A stretch of 64,000 nt of DNA from Cotesia glomerata. Taxonomy: Eukaryota > Arthropoda > Insecta > Hymenoptera > Braconidae. Where the stretch lies: assembly GCF_020080835.1 (NCBI RefSeq), contig NC_058162.1:7083323-7147322 (forward strand). The letters run 5' to 3'. Shown here piece after piece: positions 10,761 through 22,432 of the stretch. The position numbers were made by a program, and so were the translations under genes. The notes under the pieces were generated by a model, which was not told the DNA's origin, searched no databases, and saw only the letters and a program-made list of their open reading frames with translations. Each line of letters starts with the position of its first letter. Positions within the stretch are counted from its first letter, which is position 1.

Positions 10761-13700
10761 ATATAAAATAGATGCACATAATAAAATTAAATTGAATGAA
10801 AAATATTAAAAATTTTTATTAATCATAATTTTATTGTACTGTTTGACTAATAAAGAATTTCGCAACAGAAATCAAAAATATATAACGTTATTTACTTATA
10901 AAAAAACTATTTGATTCAAGAAAAACGTTCTTAATTCAAGTATAAAATAATTTTGATTAAAATTTTTCGTCTTGATAAAAGAATTTTTCGTCTTGAAAGT
11001 TGATTGCTTAGCGAAAAAAAATTCTACATTAAAAAATTGAGAGTAGATTATCTTCGTAAAATATTAAAGTGGTTGGTTGAGTTGATAAAATTTTTTAATA
11101 GTAAACTCTTCTTTTATCCTTGAATTTTATTTTCTTGACTAAGCTCATGAATTTCTATTCAAATAATTTGTTCGACTGAACCGTTGTAATTCTTCAATCA
11201 CAATTAAATTTAAACGACTAGAATTGAGCGTAAAATAATTTCAATTGAGAATAAAAACATGATTATCCGCTAAGCATTCCTTGTAAAAATTTTTAGTCTT
11301 ATGACTATACCTATATATTTGATTAAAAACTGAAAACTTGTTATTATGCATACATAAGCTTTGAATGTCGTAGTAATCTTTTTCATTTCTTTCATTATTT
11401 TTCTTTATCATCTTCTTCTCTTACTTCTTTGATGAAATCTCACCGTTTTACCTCCAACATTGAATATTCACGAGACTCATTCACCCAGCGTTACACCGAC
11501 TCTTTTTACTTCATTCTGCAGTCTCCAGTTTCCTAGTTCCTTCTATACTATGCCTAGATGAGACGAGAAAACTACTTACAATATCTTTATACCCAAGAGT
11601 AAGAAGATAATATAACGACAGCGCAGAATGATCCATGGGAGACAGATGATACGAAACACACGTAATTTTATTCTTAACTAGTAAACATTTTTCTGACATG
11701 TATTGAAAAATTTATTAAAAAAAAAAAGGAATTATTTTAAAAAAAGCATTAAAATTAACTTGATTCGAGAGGAAAATTCTTGAACCAAGAAAATAATTTT
11801 GAAGAGGGTAATTGTCTTGAATCAAGACGAAAAATTCTTGAATCAAGTAAAATTTAATTAAACCAAGTAAAAATTTCTTAGTTTAAGAATTTTTTTGCTC
11901 AAATCAAGAACATGAAGTTTTTCAAAATTATATACTTGATTCAAGAACATTTTTTTTCTGTCTGTGGGTGACAAGTTGATTTAAAATTTGCATCACTTAC
12001 TTATATAAAATCTTTATCTAATGTATTTTTAAATGGAACTAAACGGCTTCTATACTCCCGCTTTGGTTACAATAAGCAGCTCATATACGTAGATTGGAAT
12101 TTTCAACATATTTCTTATGTATTTATTATTAGTATCATAATAATTATAAGAATTACAAATGTAAATAACGTAGAATACTTGGACGGACAAGAGCAGTTGC
12201 CTTACGCATGCGCTCGAAATTAATATGAAATTCACACCATTAACCACGTTTAAGACCACTATTACGGTGCAAGTACCACTTATGGTGTAGTGTTTGAACC
12301 AATTTTTTTGCTGATGTATGTTAGTTAACATATGAACAAATAGAGATGGTAAACAGAATACAGCATCGATGACGTGCAAAACTATGTGATATAACTATGA
12401 AGTGTTGAGGAAAGCCGACACTTAATTAATCGATTATTGTTAATGACTGCGCAAGTTGTTTTAATATGAAAAGCTCGTATGTAACGGTACTTCATCCGAT
12501 GATACTTGTGGTTTATTATCTATTAGTATCAATATGACACTTCTGGCTTAATCACGAAAGCTTTAGTATAAATAGTTGTTCTTTATTTGTTGAAGCAATA
12601 CTTATTTTTTTATTGCAAAAATGAATAATAATAATGATTATCATTTATTTTAATTTTTAATTTTAAAAACTTATAAATAAATGTCTTTTAGCCACTTAAA
12701 ATGGATAAAATTTATTATATACTATAAAATCTTTAATTAAAAACAAAAAAAAATATTAAATGATTTTCTAGATTCAAAAATTTTTCCCTTGAACCAAGTT
12801 AATTTTTTTTTCAGTGTTGCTATGGACAACTCAAAATACTCTTTTATAGATTTTTTTTCAATAATTATTTCTTCTAAATATAATAATAATCATAATTCAT
12901 AACAATAAAATTGTTTTTAGTACAATGAATTCATATGATTATATACCAACATCAACCTACGAACTAAAATATAAATTTACTTCTTTATTTTCGTTATCGG
13001 AAATACAATCAAGAAAATATAAGAGGCAGAAATTTGATAATCCAATCCACCGAGTGAAATAAATGAATTGTTCAGTGAATAGGTCATTTTGAATTTTCAT
13101 CTTCTTTATGTCATATTCATCTTTATTTCCGCAATTAGTTAATTTCTCTTCTTAAGTATTTTTTCTATGTCTCGAATAATTCATCAATTAGGTCAATTTA
13201 AGAAAAACTATTATTAAAAATAATCTTATCATTCCTAATAAAAATTTACAACTGAATAATTCAAATAAAAAAACATTAATTACCTAAAAATCAATCAAGA
13301 CAATAAAATTTTTATTTTTATTCCACTCAGTATCACCAATGCATACAATTAACCCATATTTAATACCACATGACATTTAAAAAAGTATCAATTATTACCG
13401 CAACACACAATAAATCTCCTACACCGTACCCCGGATGAATTGTTAATACCCGCCCACGACACGAGAAAAATGTCACCACAATATTTTTACTATACATATA
13501 ATACATAATATAAATTTAAAAAGCGCCTTCTATATTTATCAATTCATTATGAGTGTCATCCAATCACCAACTAGTTACTAGTAACAATTATTCACTATTT
13601 ATACCAACAAAGTAATCCTTAAAAAGTACGTCACTAAAGAATATAGGTATGAATTTTCTATATCGAACCCGATGGTGGATATGGATAGCCAATAAAACAC

Positions 13701-14563
13701 GCTTGAGCTATCACAAAGTAGCAGTAGCCACCGGCACATCATCACTAGTATAGAACAACGATGCTATTATATGCTCAACACAAATAATATTGTATTTAAT
13801 AAATAAATACTAGTAAAGTGAACCTGAACATGGATGTAAACAGAAGGAAGAAGAGGATGGAAGTAGAGTATAGTGTAGTAGTATTATTATATATCAGTAT
13901 GTACTATGTAGTAGATGACTGACGTAGTGGCATACCGTGAATGTGAGTGTCGGTCAGGTCGGATTGGATCAACTGAAGCCTTAGAAGTATCATCAGTCTA
14001 GATATCTCTTTGCTGTGTAAACATTCTGCACAACCTTAGATAATCACAGTAGTATGATCAATTTTGTATACATATATACATATTTTCATTATTGTGAAGG
14101 ATGATGGAGGAACCTCATTAATTAAAATGTAATTAAACGTTTATTTTATCTCGCCTCAGGCGCTGTTGTTACAAACTTTCATTGAAATAAAAACCCCGGG
14201 ATATTGACCGTCAGTTTTAATTAAATAATGATAAAAAATTTAATTTTTAAAATAGATATAAATAGAGACACGACTACCTTGACATATTAGTAAATTATCG
14301 GCGCATTAAAATTTTATGATGGTGATTTAAAAATTAAATGGCTAGTAAAATTATGGATTGTTATTGAGAATCGTCGAATTAGCCTTTGACTTTACTGTGA
14401 TAACGAGTTAATGTGAGTGAATTAAAATGGTCCACACCCTTATTTTTCAATGGGGTGTACACATGTTTGCATAGTTCAATGTTACGCTATTTTTAGTATT
14501 AGTATTCTTATTGAACTTGGCGGCGTGTGGTTAGGATCAAGTTCAGTGTCAAATATCGTTAAC
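10761..14563. other. Intergenic, repeat fragments only
   Basis: No gene is supported. CAAGAA-rich pieces of the CACTG MITE family occur around 10910-11060 and 12760-12815, with a clearer copy at 11745-11966. The minus-strand frames at 11511-11699 and 12050-12379 show no domain and match the AT-rich background. Confidence 0.4.
11745..11966. mobile_element. CACTG-family MITE copy (degenerate)
   Basis: The stretch shares TTAACTTGATTC, TTCTTGAACCAAGAAAATAA, TTTTGAAGAGGG and a right end ATATACTTGATTCAAGAACA with the well-bounded copy at 35629-35789, in the same orientation. It carries about 60 bp of extra internal sequence. Confidence 0.65.
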
Positions 14564-14564
14564 G

Positions 14565-14601
14565 ATGAATAGTCTTTGGCGGATTTCTTCTATTGCCAGT
14601 G
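14565..14601 (+). CDS. Candidate short alternative first coding exon
   Basis: An ATG at 14565 opens MNSLWRISSIAS and runs into the donor GTATGT at 14602, leaving one extra base (phase 1). A TCAGT initiator-like motif lies 20 bp upstream at 14543, and the local sequence (14520-14600) is GC-richer than its surroundings. The acceptor at 60826 of the Phactr gene also takes phase 1, so splicing to it would keep frame. That is only a compatibility argument over 46 kb, and the exon may be chance. Confidence 0.2.
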
Positions 14602-14863
14602 GTATGTTGGTTTTTGCATTTATTTTAATATCAAGGGGGGTTTATATAGAATATTTAGGGATGATTTGGTGCACCGAAAAAAAATTTTTAATTTGATGTA
14701 ATCAGACCGGTAAAAAATTATTTAGACAGCTTTAAAAGATTTTTGATGAATTTAGGCAGCTGTAAAAAATTACTTGCATACTTTTGGAGATTTTTGAGTT
14801 TTGAAAAAAATATTGAGATACATTAAAACTCTTCTATTAGATTCCATTGAACAAATTTAGGTA

Positions 14864-15110
14864 CACTGATAGAAGGATTTGTTTATAGTTAAAAATATTT
14901 GTTAATATTTAACAAATCATTTATTAGAAACCACTTTTTAGTATTAAACAAATATTTCTTAGTATTTAAAATGATTTGTTTGTATTTAATAAATCTGATA
15001 TTCATTTATTAAATATTAATAAATCTTTCTAAATACGAAGTAATCTCTAATAAATGATTTGTTAAATATTAACAAATATTTTTAACTATAAGCAAATTCT
15101 TCTATCAGTG
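14864..15110. mobile_element. 247-bp foldback MITE with CACTGATAGAAG ends
   Basis: The first about 65 bp (CACTGATAGAAGGATTTG...) are nearly the reverse complement of the last 65 bp (...CAAATTCTTCTATCAGTG). TA flanks both sides (14862-14863 and 15111-15112). The centre is AT-rich and non-coding. Ends and target site fit a Tc1/mariner-type non-autonomous element. Confidence 0.75.
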
Positions 15111-15112
15111 TA

Positions 15113-16766
15113 ATAGTAAAAATTATTAAGTCAGTTTTGAATGATTGTAAAAAAGTATTAAAAGGTTTCAATTAAAAATGTTTGAAATTATATAAATCGT
15201 AATGAATTAAGTAAGAGTAAAATATGTTTCCATCTGTGTCCCATGATTAAAAATTGAATAACTTTAGCCAAACTGTATCGCAAAACAAACTGGTTCATAA
15301 ATAAATCCGATTTATTAAAGATTAATTATGTATATAACCATCAGAGCTTCCATTTAGCATTTCGTTTGTCTTAAAATGAAATTTCTCTTTCTCCTGAGAA
15401 ACTCTGCGGCCAATATTGTGGTTTGTATCAACTCGTTCCCTCAAGACTCGAGAACAAATTCCTGGTCGGAATTCCATCAACCTAAAGCTTTGCAAACGAT
15501 TTATTTCACCGCAATTACTTTCGGTCTTCGCTCGTGATTAATCTCTCAACTTTCGCTTCTTATTCTTGTTTGTGCAAGACATCGAGTCCTGGGACTCCTA
15601 AACAAACAAATTTTCTGCAAAGTACGACACAAAGTCGCTCCTTTTTCTTTTCCCCTTTCTTTCGTTGAAGGACAAAATGTTTTAATTTCATGCTATTATA
15701 TCTGTTTCAAATTAAAAATAAATTATTTAAGTCGCCGCGAATTATTTCCGAATCGATGACCCAGATTCGGCATAGAAACACTCAAGCTAAAACTTACTTC
15801 CAACAATCTTGTATTCATAGATTTTTTCAGTCGCGAATAAAATTTCATTGAAAATAGTTTGTTTTTAAAAAGTTATTTTTGAGCACATTATTATAGATAT
15901 AACTTCCATTATTATTATTATTGTAAATATTATTTTTTACACCGTTGAATTTTACTTCTGCACACTTATACTTGCAAAAAATTTCAAGTATTTGAGTGAA
16001 AAGTCATCGTGCTTCTAAATAAATAAACAACTAAGAAAAAAAACAAAACTGCTTCGGTACGGGGAAAAAAGTAAATAAACACGCGAATAATAAACAAGAT
16101 AAGCTTTTCCATCTTGACCGAAGTCACTTTCACATTTTTTTATTTATCATCTTTATAAAAATCTAAATAAATAATATTATTACTTTCTTGAATATTGAAG
16201 ATTGAAAAATGTTTAGGGAAAAAATCTGATAGCTGGTTTTCCACCCACAAAAAATAATTCAATTTCAATAAGACAAAGTTATTTAATAAATAAAAAACAT
16301 TCATTATTTAATATTGTCATGATAAGATCTTATCGACTATTGAGTCTTCATATGTCGGATGTTATAGTATATCTGTCGTATGCGGTAATTATTTTTCCTC
16401 TGATCAATTTGACCACTGGTGGTGGACTCATCGACCGGCCTTTAACGGAGTTCCAATAATAACTCAGCAATTCGCTGCAGAACGTACATGAGATAGGAGC
16501 TTACTGAGAATAATAATAAAAAAAAAAAAAAAAAAAAAAAAAGATAAAAATAATAATGAAAAACGAAGAAAAAATCTATAGTACTAGTTCGAGGACTCGT
16601 AGATACTGCAATAAAAAAATAGAAAAATTATAATTGATATTTGTGTTTTATGGGAATTCATAAATTAAAATTACGACCGCGTAAATTTGTTTTATTCCAA
16701 ATTTTATTAGAATAGTTATTAGTACCTAGATGTTATTTTTATTACTTTCATTTGTAGTCTAGTCAA
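15113..16766. other. Intergenic with a moderately GC-richer block
   Basis: The block at 15240-15680 is less AT-rich than its flanks and contains a 53-codon frame at 15376-15537 starting MKFLFLLRNSAANIVV, with no recognisable domain. It could be a conserved non-coding block or a tiny exon. An A-run with interspersed T lies at 16506-16542. Confidence 0.3.
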
Positions 16767-16814
16767 CAAGTTCAAAAACGTGAAAAATAGAGATAAAGGT
16801 CCTAAAAATATGAG
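16767..16814 (+). repeat. 48-bp inverted repeat, left copy
   Basis: This 48-bp stretch, containing ACGTGAAAAATAGAGATAAA, is the exact reverse complement of 21153-21200. The two copies bracket the LTR element remnant, about 330 bp before its left LTR and about 680 bp after its broken right end. Confidence 0.85.
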
Positions 16815-17147
16815 ATTTTAATATTAAGATTTTCTTAGAAAAGTTTCAGTTGTGTCTCATCACCATAAATTATACCGGATTATAATTTACTTGGTGATGC
16901 CAAGCGATTGATAAAGTCTCGTCTCTGCAAGAATATTTTGGGAAATTTTAGCTTATTGTAATTTTGGTGCAATATAATAAAATTCACATTTGCAGATGGC
17001 GAGACCCTAATAAAATGTATTGTAGTAAGATTAAAAATATGTATAAGTTTGTTTGTAAGAAGCTTAAGGGTTTTCCCAAATATTTTTTATAAAAATATCC
17101 CAATAACCTACCTTTTTCTAAAAAGCAATTAAGGGATTGAAAACTCT

Positions 17148-17548
17148 TGTCGCCTGGCCAGCGACCGGACCCATGAGCTCAATAATTGCTCTATACCTGT
17201 ACCTCTGTACCTATATCTCTCTCTTCCTCTTTTAACTATTATTTCTGTGATTTTTACATACTTTCAGAATCTATCCTATACCTAGACCTACTTGTACCTA
17301 GTTCCATACTTACGTACAACTAAGTACTCCTATCCTATATATTTTCTCAATACTTCCCTCGAGTACCCCCACCTCCTGAGAGGTCAGAGGCCGAGATGAA
17401 CACTTTAAAAAAATCAGTTAGTCCTGAAAACCCATTAGCTTCACTTCGCTTTTAAGTTACACGCGTGTATTAATAGTTAGATTTATTTAAATAAAATTTA
17501 TTAAACTTAAATATTTCTATTCGCTCACTCGCTAACCCGTACTTCCCA
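17148..17548 (+). repeat. Probable 5' LTR
   Basis: The segment starts TGTCGCCTGG and ends CCCA, four bases before a sequence matching the 3' end of tRNA-Trp. It is pyrimidine-rich in the middle and contains AATAAA near its end (17490). No second LTR is present, so the limits rest on the TG...CA rule and the primer-site position alone. Confidence 0.45.
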
Positions 17549-17551
17549 AAG

Positions 17552-17561
17552 TGGTGACCCC
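17552..17561 (+). other. tRNA-Trp-like primer binding site
   Basis: TGGTGACCCC is complementary to the 3' end of insect tRNA-Trp including CCA. The next bases diverge from that tRNA, so only about 10 bases match. Confidence 0.5.
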
Positions 17562-17701
17562 TAGTTCAAATAATAATTCGCGTGTTTTAAATTTCGACTT
17601 ACAGTAAATTTATATCGCGTAGTTTATTTTTTTTTCTGGTGAAGTGTGGTTATTAGTGTGAGTAGTTCGCGTCGTGTTGTAAAATAATTTTTTTTTAAAT
17701 C

Positions 17702-18532
17702 ATGGTGAACCCTACGGTTAACAACGGTGAGGTAGTTCCGGAGGCTGAAGCGCGCATTGGTCGGATCGTAGCCCTGACGCGGTTACCAGAGTTTATTAGC
17801 GAAGACCCAGAAATGTGGTTCGTTATGGTAGAAGCGCTTTTCCAGCGATATAGTATAACCGATAAGCAGGATCGCCTAACTCATATTGTGCCAGCGTTAC
17901 CTCCGCGAGTCGCGAAACAAGTGCGCGACGTCGTTATGAAAGAGCAAACCCCCGCGTTATACGATGAACTGAAGGCGCAGCTGATCAAGAGGCTCGGCAT
18001 CAGTCAGGCGGAGAAAACAAACAGGCGGCTGGAAGGCGAGAAGATGGGTGACGAAAAACCATCAGAGTACCTACGCCGGCTACAAGAGATCGGAGGTGAG
18101 ATCCCGGAACATCTTCTGCAGTCGATCTGGTTACGAGGTCTTCCGGATGGTTATCGGATGACGATGGCAGTGCAGCGCGGCCAGTCACTTGAAAAGATGG
18201 CTGAGGTTGCGGACAACATACACGAGACGGTACCGGCACATCAAGCCGTATTCGAGACTGCGGCGTTACGGAACACGTCAATCGCCACTGCGCTCCACAA
18301 CCTTCAGCTGGAGATGGCAGAGATTAAGCGAAATATGCGCTCACCATCAGAAGGCAGACGTGGCAGATCACCGACACCGCACCGTAGTAAGCCCCAGTCC
18401 CGGTCAGGAGCACGATCACGTGGCCCTCGTCCCCAGGGAATTTGTTGGTACCATTGGATTTTCAACTGGAAGGCAGATAAGTGTACGCAACCGTGCAACT
18501 GGACCCCGGGAAATGCCCAGGGCAGTCGTTAA
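17702..18532 (+). CDS. gag: Gag-like protein of the CsRn1-like element
   Basis: The intact 276-residue frame starts at the first ATG after the leader. The N-terminal half has the retrotransposon gag pattern (ARIGRIVALTRLPEF, then DPEMWFVMVEALFQRY and KQDRLTHIVPALP). Residues about 210-245 are rich in Arg, Ser and Pro, as expected of a nucleic-acid-binding linker. Residues 248-265 form the clade's atypical zinc knuckle, Cys248-x2-His251-x9-Cys261-x3-Cys265. The protein would package element RNA. The pol frame begins at 18481 in the -1 frame and overlaps the gag end by 52 nt, so pol would be made by -1 ribosomal frameshifting; no clear slippery heptamer was identified by eye. No break is seen in gag itself. 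Confidence 0.8.
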   Translation: MVNPTVNNGEVVPEAEARIGRIVALTRLPEFISEDPEMWFVMVEALFQRYSITDKQDRLTHIVPALPPRVAKQVRDVVMKEQTPALYDELKAQLIKRLGISQAEKTNRRLEGEKMGDEKPSEYLRRLQEIGGEIPEHLLQSIWLRGLPDGYRMTMAVQRGQSLEKMAEVADNIHETVPAHQAVFETAALRNTSIATALHNLQLEMAEIKRNMRSPSEGRRGRSPTPHRSKPQSRSGARSRGPRPQGICWYHWIFNWKADKCTQPCNWTPGNAQGSR

Positions 18533-20475
18533 TGACGGCCGACGACACTCGCCCGCAGACATCTAGCCATCTGTTTATCCGCGACCGTGAGTCAAATATG
18601 CATTTTCTAATTGACACCGGTGCGGATCTATGTGTAATTCCGCGAAAATATTACCTTGGACCGTGCAAAAAGGCAAACTACGAACTTTCCGCGGCTAACG
18701 GTACGCCCATATCTACATATGGTGTCACGACGCTTACACTGAACCTGGGCCTGAGGCGAAATTTCACATGGAGGTTCCTGATTGCGGATGTGTCGAAACT
18801 CATCATCGACGCCGATTTCCTATCGCATTACGGGTTGCTGATCGACCTCAAGCGCGGGAAGTTGTTAGACACAACCAGTAAGTTGTACCTAGAAGGAGAG
18901 ATTGTTCAGTGCGAAGATCCAGGGATCAGGATCATTTCCGGCTCGTCTGAGTATCACAAACTACTCGAAGAATTCCCGTCGATCACACATCCAAGCGGAA
19001 CTCCAGGAGAAGTGCGACATCAGACACAGCATCATATTGAGACGACTCCAGGACCACCGGTGGCGCTCAAGCCAAGAAGATTAGCCCCCGACAAGCTCAA
19101 AGCAGCCAAGAAGGAGTTTGAAGCCATGCTACGCCTAGGACTCGCACGCCCATCAAAGAGTCCTTGGGCTGCACCGCTGCACATGGTTCCCAAAAAGGGC
19201 GACGAATGGCGTCCATGCGGGGATTACAGAGGTCTCAACACCCGGGCCAAGGCGGACAAGTATGCGGTTTGACATATCCACGATTTTTCGTATATGCTGC
19301 ATGGTAAGAAAGTTTTCTCCAGAGTTGATCTTGTGCGGGCGTTTAATCAAATTCCAGTTGCACCGGAGGACATTCAAAAGACAGCTATCACGACACCGTT
19401 CGGCCTGTACGAGTTTCCATTCATGACTTTTGGACTACGGAACGCAGCGCAAACGTTCCAGCGCTTCATGGATGAAGTACTTCGCGGGTTGGATTTTTGC
19501 TACGCCTACATCGACGACATCCTGATCGCCTCGACATCACCTGAAGAACACAAGAGACACCTCAGAATACTCTTCAAGAAGCTCGAGGAATATGGCGTCG
19601 TTATTAACCCCAGCAAATGCGTCTTTGGAGTTTCAGAAGTCGAGTTCCTCGGATACCTCGTCTCAGAAGCTGGAGTACAACCACTGCCTGAAAAGGTCGA
19701 AGTCATCCGGTCATTTCCAAAACCGACCACCGGCAAACAACTCCGTCAATTTCTAGGTATGGCTAACTTTTATCGCCGATTTATTCCTAGAGATGCAGGT
19801 ATCCAAGCTCCACTGAACGAGCTACTCAAGGGAGACATCAAGGGACGTGCGCCGGTCAAATGGACTCCAGAAGCTGCCAAAGCATTTGAAGCTTCCAAGG
19901 AGAGCTTGGCCCAAGCGACGCTGTTATCTCATCCAAAATCCGATGCACCGCTGGCAATATTCACCGACGCATCTGACACCGCCGTTGGAGCCGTCCTACA
20001 ACAGTGGGTCGACAACATGTGGCAGCCACTTAACTTCTTCTCGAAGAAGCTCAGTCCTGCCGAAGTCAACTACAGTGCGTACGATCGAGAATTACTGGCG
20101 ATTTATCTGTCAGTCAAACATTTCCGTCACATGGTAGAAGGTCAAGAGTTCGCAATTTATACCGATCATAAACCAATTACGTTCGCGTTCAAATTGCGGT
20201 CAACTCAATGCTCACCCAGGCATCAACGTCACCTGGAGTTCATTGGACAATTTTCTACCGATATTAGACATGTTTCAGGTACAGATAACGTCGTCGCTGA
20301 TGCCCTGTCAAGGATCGAAGAATTGGAGTCAACCATCGACTACGCATCGTTGGCAGAAGCCCAAAAGACAGATGAAGAGCTTCTGGATCTCCAACACGAA
20401 ACTTCGTCACTTCAACTGCAACCAATCCCAATACTGCCATTGTTTAATGTGAAAACAGGTATAGCTAAATATTAA
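18481..20475 (+). pseudogene. pol: Pol of the CsRn1-like element, broken (PR-RT-RNase H, no integrase)
   Basis: The frame runs from the gag overlap with one in-frame TGA at 19270-19272, between the RT segment CGDYRGLN and the downstream FSRVDL segment. Visible domains in order are: aspartic protease with FLIDTGADLCVIPR (about 18604), reverse transcriptase with the YIDDILIAS catalytic box (about 19506) and FLGYLVSEAG, and RNase H with IFTDASDTAVGAVL (about 19960) and YTDHKPI (about 20160). The frame ends after a short unrelated tail at 20475, so the zinc-binding HHCC and the DDE integrase core are absent. The TGA falls within RT, so neither a full polyprotein nor a mobile element is expected. 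The 18481 limit is simply where the frame opens, since this frame would be entered by shifting from gag. Confidence 0.8.
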
Positions 20476-21152
20476 TTGAAAAAAAAATTTTTATCAACAT
20501 TTTTTAGATTTTTAAATTTTCAATAGTTATAAAAAATCATAATTAACAAAATAATAAACTTTTATGAAAATTTATCGCAGGATCTTATAAAGTACATATA
20601 TCAAAAGAGCTCCACGAAGTTTAAAATTTATAGGTCAATTATTTATACCTTTCATCCTATTGTTTATGCCAATGGAGATTGGGAAAAAATTTGTTAGTTA
20701 ACAATTGAATAACTTTTTGAAAAATGGTGATTAAACTTTTTTTTCTTCAGGGCTCGATTCTTTCAAGTGTTAAGAAGATACTAGAATTTTTCAAATTTTT
20801 AAAATCACATTTTATGTTATAAAAAAATTATTTTTATTGCTGAACTCTCTTTAGCGGCGGCGCGCGCATGCCGTAACAGCCGCGCGGAGCCCTATTTTCA
20901 ACGTCAAATTAAAATTATAAATAGTGGAGATAGAGTTCCGGGAGTTAAGACTTTTTTATTGGAAATTTCCTCCTCTTTAACGAGCTTTTTTCAAAATTGC
21001 TTAAATGTTAATATTTTTCGAGTTATTAACAAAAAAGAAAATATCATTTTTTTTTCATCTAATTTTGTTAATAACAATTGCAATTTTTTACCTGCACCAA
21101 AATCCTTCGAAAACATTTTTCTAGAGGTGATTCCGAATCGAATGAGCCATCG
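20476..21152. other. Flank of the broken LTR element
   Basis: No gene is seen. A strikingly GC-rich patch at 20853-20890 (GCGGCGGCGCGCGCATGCCG) sits in otherwise AT-rich DNA; it may be the end of another repeat. Confidence 0.4.
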
Positions 21153-21200
21153 CTCATATTTTTAGGACCTTTATCTCTATTTTTCACGTTTTTGAACTTG
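21153..21200 (-). repeat. 48-bp inverted repeat, right copy
   Basis: This is the exact reverse complement of 16767-16814. Outside the 48 bp the two flanks share only about 20 further bases on the outer side (near a GTCTAG word) and nothing obvious on the inner side. Confidence 0.85.
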
Positions 21201-21510
21201 ATGCCTAGACTATTGACATGCCTTTCTATATTGATATATTTCCATAGTTGATATAATTTAAAAATCAACTAATTATTAATACATTTTTTATTAATTTATA
21301 AGCAACTTACAGTGGCTTTGTGGCTGTAAAGAATAACAAAGTCTAGGTTATAATAACTAATTTACATGATGTAACAACAAAATAGTATAATCATTATAGC
21401 AGAATCTTTTAATTAATTCAACTAAATATTTTAGTAAATTACTTTGTTGATATTAATAATAATTTTGTTAGCTAAATTTTCAAAAAAACATTTTTCCAAA
21501 ACAATAACTA

Positions 21511-21690
21511 CACAGAAAAAAAACTTTTTGTACCAAGAAAATTTTAAGGAAGACATAAGTTATTTTGGAGCAAGAAGAAATTTTCTTGGCTCAAGAAACT
21601 TTGACTTCATTCAAGAAATTTTCAATTTTCCTTAATATTTTCTTGAGCCAAGAAAATTTACCCTCCAGTCAAGAATTTTTTTTTTCAGTG
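21511..21690. mobile_element. 180-bp CACTG-family MITE
   Basis: The ends are CACAGAAAAAAAAAC and TTTTTTTTTTCAGTG, with TA on each side (21509-21510 and 21691-21692). The interior has the family's TTCTTGGCTCAAGAAA and CCAGTCAAGAATTT words, the same as those at the ends of the 626-bp and 698-bp copies. Confidence 0.75.
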
Positions 21691-21876
21691 TAGATTTTCG
21701 AGCTACAAATTATAACTCCTCCGAAAAACTTATAATAAATTAACAATCGCTGAAAAACATGAAATTTTGATTAATTACAAATTCAGGTAAATATTTTTTT
21801 AATGATACTAAATTTAATGAAAAAATCAATTTTTCATTTTAATATGCCAGGGACAAAATTTTTCTTATTGTCTTAA

Positions 21877-22432
21877 CCCGTTGAGGACACACATCGAAAA
21901 AATTACGTTGAGGACACACGGGGTCCAGTAGACCCCACTCAGCAAAACAGTTCTAATTCATTTTCTATGGGATGTATTGACTTATAATTGGCACCAAACT
22001 TCAATATAACATTCCCTCTAAATATCTACTAGCTATTTTTAATTTCTAATAATTTAAAAATACTAAAAAATCGTTTAGAAAAAAAAAATAAACTTTTTTT
22101 ATAAAAAAAAGTCGCAGAAATTTTAATTTTTACGATATCGAAAAAAAATCGACGCCATTTTATTAGGAAAACAATATATTTTAAAGAAAAAAATCAATAT
22201 TTAATGAAGTTTGAAATAAATATATTTATTCTGAAGTTTGAAGTTACGAATTTCGGTCAGTCGCTTAAAATGAGGCTAACAGCATGGAGACCTTTGTGAC
22301 GTATCACAACTTATTACGTAGATTTCAACCGATAACAGATTGCACACTGACTCATTTATAAATCTACATCTAAATTTAAAATTGCCTCAAAGTTCGCCTG
22401 GGGTCCACTGGACCCCATGTGTCCTCAACGGG
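21877..22432. mobile_element. 556-bp piggyBac-type MITE (TTAA target)
   Basis: The element is flanked by TTAA on both sides (21873-21876 and 22433-22436). The ends CCCGTTGAGGACACAC and ATGTGTCCTCAACGGG are inverted repeats beginning with CCC, as is typical of the piggyBac superfamily. A second inverted pair, GGGGTCCAGTAGACCCC near the left end and GGGGTCCACTGGACCCC near the right, lies just inside and forms small palindromes. The AT-rich interior encodes nothing. Confidence 0.88.

Larger units (their letters stand above)
17148..20470 (+). mobile_element. Truncated CsRn1-like Ty3/gypsy LTR retrotransposon
   Basis: The order is LTR, tRNA-Trp-like primer site, gag, then pol with protease, reverse transcriptase and RNase H. 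Sequence similarity to the family stops just after the RNase H/connection segment at about 20450. Integrase, 3' end and 3' LTR are missing, and pol also has an in-frame stop. The unusual Cys-x2-His-x9-Cys-x3-Cys gag knuckle and the Trp primer site are hallmarks of the CsRn1 clade. The GC content is far above that of the surroundings, suggesting a fairly recent arrival. Confidence 0.85.

Noticed and set aside
12050..12379. 109-codon minus-strand frame
   Set aside because: No domain, no splice context and AT-driven composition; a frame of this length can occur by chance in 64 kb.
16915..17006. Hairpin around GTCTCG..TCTGCAA / TTGCAGATGGCGAGAC
   Set aside because: The pairing is short and imperfect, so it was not listed as an element.
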